Source of the DNA: Rhabdobacter roseus
GTDB lineage: Bacteria; Bacteroidota; Bacteroidia; Cytophagales; Spirosomataceae
DNA length: 64,000 nt
Direction: 5' to 3'
NCBI RefSeq assembly: GCF_014202275.1
Contig: NZ_JACHGF010000001.1
Coordinates: forward strand, 1,037,168 to 1,101,167
The translations under genes were made by a program, and so were the position numbers. Below are positions 61,322 to 64,000 of this stretch, in pieces; within the stretch, counting starts at the first letter, position 1; the number at the start of each line of letters is the position of its first letter. Under the pieces are notes generated by a model, which saw only the letters and a list, made by a program, of their open reading frames with translations, did no database searches and was not told where the DNA came from.

Positions 61322-61540
61322 ATGGATTCTGTACTGATTAACGACAAAAAAGCCGCCAACGAAAGGCGACGGAAACGGGGACTACTATCGGCCGGGCTAG
61401 GCGCGGCCGTACTGGGCGTGGGCTTCCTGACCCAATACATCCTTTACCGAAACGACCTGTCGTTCGACGCCGTCATGTACTCCCTCACGCTGCTGGGCAT
61501 TGGCCTGATTTTCTACGCCGCCGTGCAGTTTTTTAGTTAG
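61322..61540 (+). CDS. Small two-helix membrane protein
   Basis: 72 residues: charged start (NDKKAANERRRKRG) then two hydrophobic helices (LLSAGLGAAVLGVGFLTQYIL and AVMYSLTLLGIGLIFYAAVQFF). The positive-inside pattern suggests both ends in the cytosol. It resembles small Bacteroidota membrane proteins of unknown role. Confidence 0.65.
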   Translation: MDSVLINDKKAANERRRKRGLLSAGLGAAVLGVGFLTQYILYRNDLSFDAVMYSLTLLGIGLIFYAAVQFFS

Positions 61541-61568
61541 TTAAGGTACCTTCTAAATACAGGTACTT

Positions 61569-63131
61569 CTACCGTACCTTCTTCGCGTTCAGCTCCTCAA
61601 ACCAGAAGTCGTCGTTGGGTACTTCAAACTCAATGCCCGTGACGCGCTGGTTGTTGTCGGTGGTGAATTTCACGGTGCCGAACGTAAACCAGGGGTGGTC
61701 CTTTTTCCAGTGAAGTTGGAAGGTATCGTAGTGCCAATGCGTGAGCGTAGCGGCCAGGTTGGGCGTGTGCTCAAAGTCGATTTCCAGCGCCCCGTTGACT
61801 TCCCGGACGGTAATAGTACCGTACACATCGGTCTGGTAGGTACCTGCGTAGGTACTTAGTGCCTGGGTGGGTTTGGTGTTCGGGATACGCTTGGCTTTGA
61901 GGTCGGCCACGCGGGTGTCACGGGCGTAGCTTTGGTTGGCGCGGTCGAGATCCTTCTGCGACCAGTCGGTGACGGTACGGCCCAGGAAGGCGTCGAAAAC
62001 GTAGTGCGGCAGGGCGTTGATGGGCGCTTTGAGGCCGTTGGTCAGGATCACCACGCCCAGCTTTTGGTCGGGCAGCAGGCTCACGGACGTAATCATGCCG
62101 TCGTAGCCACCCGTGTGCGATACCTTCAAGTGCCCGTGGTAGTCGCGCAGGCCCCAGCCGAGGCCGTAGCCCGCGAAGGTACTTCCGAAGTCGTTGGGTT
62201 TGGTGCGGTCCAGGATAAAGCTGTTATGAGTGCTCCACACCATCGTCCGGGTTTGGGGCGTCAGGAGGGTATCTTTGCCGTGGATGCCGTTGTTGAGGTT
62301 AAAAATCATCCATTTACACAGATCATCCACGCAGGAAATGAGCCCGCCCGTGGCGGCTATTTCTTCCCAACTGGTGTACGGAATGGGCTGGTGCGTCGTG
62401 TTGTTGAGCAGCGCGTGCGGCGAGGCAGCGTTGCCTAATTGGGGTACTTGGGCAATGTTCACGATCGTGCGCGTCATGCCGAGCGGGTTCAGGATGCGCT
62501 CCTTCACGTTGTCGTACCACGATTTGCCCGTCACCTGCTTGATGATCTCCCCCGCCGTAATGAACATCAGGTTGGAGTAACCGTAGCCCGCCCGGAAGGG
62601 GTAGGCGCTGGGAAGGTACTTGATGCGCCGAATGATCTCCTCCGACGTAAAATCGGCATTGTACCACACAATATCACCACTAAAAGTACCCAGGCCGACG
62701 CGGTGGCTCAGGATGTCGCGGAGGGTGGCGTTCTGGCCGGCGTAGGGGTCGGGCAGGGCAAAGTAGGGGAGGTACTTGGTTACTTTATCGTCCCAGTGGA
62801 GCTTGCCTTCCTGCACCAGCATCCCGATAATGGCCGAGGTAAACGCCTTGGAGTTGGAGGCAATGGCGTACAGCGTTTTGTCGTCGACGGGCGTGGAGGT
62901 ACCTTGCGTAAGTACCCCGTAGCCTTTGGTAAAAACGACCTTCCCGTCCTTCACGATACCGACGGAAATACCCGGCACGCCCCAGGTTTTCTGGGCGTTG
63001 GCAAAGTACGCATCCAGCTTTTTGAAATCAACCGTGGCAGGTACCTGCGCCCAGGCGGGGGCCAGGAATAAGGTACTTTGCAGGATACAGAAGAGTACAA
63101 GACGACGGAATAGAGAAGTAGTTGGATGCAT
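61569..63131 (-). CDS. Serine hydrolase of the class C beta-lactamase/D-alanyl carboxypeptidase family
   Basis: 520 residues with signal peptide (LVLFCILQSTLFLAPAWAQ). Catalytic motifs: S92-x-x-K95 (ASNSKAF), Y185-x-N187 (GYSNLMF) and HTGG (VSHTGGYDG) in place of KTG. A C-terminal ~110-residue beta domain (YAGTYQTDVYGTITVREVNGALEIDF) is the DUF3471-type module common in esterase-like members. It acts in the periplasm; the substrate may be an ester or peptidoglycan-type amide. True beta-lactamase activity is not implied. Confidence 0.9.
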   Translation of the reverse strand: MHPTTSLFRRLVLFCILQSTLFLAPAWAQVPATVDFKKLDAYFANAQKTWGVPGISVGIVKDGKVVFTKGYGVLTQGTSTPVDDKTLYAIASNSKAFTSAIIGMLVQEGKLHWDDKVTKYLPYFALPDPYAGQNATLRDILSHRVGLGTFSGDIVWYNADFTSEEIIRRIKYLPSAYPFRAGYGYSNLMFITAGEIIKQVTGKSWYDNVKERILNPLGMTRTIVNIAQVPQLGNAASPHALLNNTTHQPIPYTSWEEIAATGGLISCVDDLCKWMIFNLNNGIHGKDTLLTPQTRTMVWSTHNSFILDRTKPNDFGSTFAGYGLGWGLRDYHGHLKVSHTGGYDGMITSVSLLPDQKLGVVILTNGLKAPINALPHYVFDAFLGRTVTDWSQKDLDRANQSYARDTRVADLKAKRIPNTKPTQALSTYAGTYQTDVYGTITVREVNGALEIDFEHTPNLAATLTHWHYDTFQLHWKKDHPWFTFGTVKFTTDNNQRVTGIEFEVPNDDFWFEELNAKKVR

Positions 63132-63454
63132 GGTCTTCCGGGCAGTTGTAAGGTACTTGGTAAATCATGATTTTGTGTAGAAAGCTCGCTTTCTTAATAT
63201 TGGGCTAACCCCGATTTACAATCGGGCGTTGTTTCAAATTGCGTTTCAAACGCAGGCAAGAGTTCATCACCGATTAAAAATCGGGATGAGCGCGTGATGA
63301 TGGGGAGCTAGGGTACATGGGGTTTTAGGCTGCTGTCAGGTACTTGAGAAGGATCGTGTTTATTTCAATAAAGGTAAAAGAAAAAAGGATGAGTGCACGA
63401 TTTTGTCAGAGAAAACAAGGGCATCAAATCACCCTTGTTTTCTCTGACCGGATT
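63132..63454. other. Intergenic region with palindromic repeat cluster
   Basis: No convincing gene. Three small hairpins (cccgatt-tac-aatcggg at 63210-63226, tgcgttt-c-aaacgca at 63240-63254, ccgatt-aaa-aatcgg at 63270-63284) form a compact block like other dispersed palindromic repeats of Bacteroidota. A 16-base direct/inverted copy of tgttttctctga near 63400-63440 could terminate the TPR gene. Confidence 0.55.
63203..63293. repeat. Cluster of small palindromes
   Basis: Three adjacent hairpins; the first and third share the arm (c)ccgatt/aatcgg(g). The last is enclosed by catcac...gtgatg. Confidence 0.6.
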
Positions 63455-64000
63455 TTACATATACCGCCGGATACGCTCCGCCAAATCGGCGGCTACTTCA
63501 CGGATTTCGACCGCGATGCTATCGAGAAATGCGTTGCTGTCTTTTACTAGCAGCGACTGGATGGCAACGTAGTAGGGCCGAAGCAGCAGATCATAGCCGT
63601 GTTCTTGGAGGGCATCCAGTATAGCTTGCCCATAGCCCAAGCGTACCGTTACGGCCGCGTAGCGCCACCAGTCGTCCTGGGTAGTTGCGGGTAAGGTACC
63701 CTTGGTGATTTGTAACGCTTGAAGCAGATGCGTTGTGGCGATACCCAGGTTTTTATCGTACAGCGCAAAGAGGGACGCGTTAAGCCAGTAGCTATCGATA
63801 AATTCAGCCGGTTCTTTCATTTCTGAAAAAAGGGCTTTGGCTTTATTTAGTTGGTTTAATTTGTCCCGGTACATAAACAGCAAGTTAAGCTTTGGCAAAA
63901 TATCATTTTCGTCTAGCTGGATGGCTTTGAGGTAGGCTGCTTCGGCCTCTTGGTACCTTGCTAGGTGATCCTCATACAAAGTGCCCAGCCTATTCCAGGG
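63455..64000 (-). CDS. TPR-repeat protein, 5' part beyond the right edge
   Basis: The frame stays open to the window edge (PWNRLGTLYEDHLARYQEAEAAYLKAIQLDEN), so at least the N-terminus is missing. LGTLYEDHLARYQEAEAAYLKAIQLD is a clear tetratricopeptide repeat. The C-terminal ~130 residues are helical, with AVTVRLGYGQAILDALQEHGYDLLLRPYYVAIQSLLVKD. Such C-termini occur in large TPR proteins beside NTPase or restriction-like domains, but nothing more can be said here. Confidence 0.7.
   Translation of the reverse strand, partial: PWNRLGTLYEDHLARYQEAEAAYLKAIQLDENDILPKLNLLFMYRDKLNQLNKAKALFSEMKEPAEFIDSYWLNASLFALYDKNLGIATTHLLQALQITKGTLPATTQDDWWRYAAVTVRLGYGQAILDALQEHGYDLLLRPYYVAIQSLLVKDSNAFLDSIAVEIREVAADLAERIRRYM

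Noticed and set aside
61569..63131. True class C beta-lactamase (resistance gene)
   Set aside because: HTGG replaces KTG and a C-terminal DUF3471-like domain is present, pointing to an esterase or peptidase-like hydrolase.
63344..63550. 68-codon plus-strand frame near the right edge
   Set aside because: It overlaps the end of the TPR gene on the other strand and lacks any domain.

Overview
The window is chromosomal DNA of a Bacteroidota bacterium, most likely order Cytophagales (Spirosomataceae/Cytophagaceae-like). The signs are type IX secretion C-terminal sorting domains, a fused CcoN-CcoO oxidase subunit, A-rich translation start regions without a Shine-Dalgarno, TAnnTTTG-type -7 promoter boxes, the Bacteroidota-type rhamnose operon (RhaEW fusion with a GntR-type regulator), and many small lipoproteins and beta-barrel proteins. 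Coding DNA is mostly GC-rich. A few low-GC pockets (about 1.0-1.85 kb, 9.45-10.1 kb, parts of 32.2-32.9 and 37.7-38.1 kb) look acquired or non-coding. No rRNA, tRNA or CRISPR array was recognised.

Layout. 0-10 kb: methyltransferase end, a low-GC lipoprotein pair bracketed by copies of a dispersed repeat, HipA-like kinase/DUF3037, small membrane proteins, an AraC regulator, a two-domain lipoprotein, an ABC exporter, a GNAT acetyltransferase and a MntA/HepT toxin-antitoxin pair. 10.3-21 kb: a microaerobic respiration block with ccoS, ccoNO, a ccoQ-ccoP fusion, ccoG, fixH, a SafE/UreH-like copper-associated membrane protein, hemN, a PAS histidine kinase and a receiver-Crp/Fnr fusion. TGA-N6-TCA sites before ccoS and hemN are plausible targets of the fusion regulator. 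21-30.3 kb: housekeeping genes (2-hydroxyacid dehydrogenase, pdxA, yicC, HPF-like factor, 3-methyladenine glycosylase, TPR histidine kinase) and a lysine-catabolic pair.

30.3-47 kb holds a dispersed lasso-peptide-type RiPP locus: PqqD-like RRE protein and B2 leader peptidase with a Cys-rich protein; a 47-aa precursor candidate with a YxxPxLxxxGxxxxxT leader and a single acidic residue; an Asn-synthetase-like cyclase without the glutaminase Cys; and an HPr-kinase-like protein with a nucleotidyltransferase. Large secreted proteins lie between these parts: a 3.4-kb thrombospondin-type-3 repeat protein, two T9SS cargo proteins (one a gingipain-like C25 protease) and a palindrome-bounded insertion carrying an 84-aa gene. 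An ABC ATPase and a TolC-like channel follow.

49.5-64 kb: two tandem barrel proteins, the L-rhamnose operon (regulator, aldolase/dehydrogenase fusion, mutarotase, SGNH lipoprotein, isomerase, kinase), a BlaI/M56 pair, a RAYT transposase flanked by its own REP palindromes, a class-C beta-lactamase-like hydrolase and a truncated TPR protein. Across the whole window the palindrome RGTACY (especially GGTACC) is strongly over-represented in genes, in all reading frames, and between genes.
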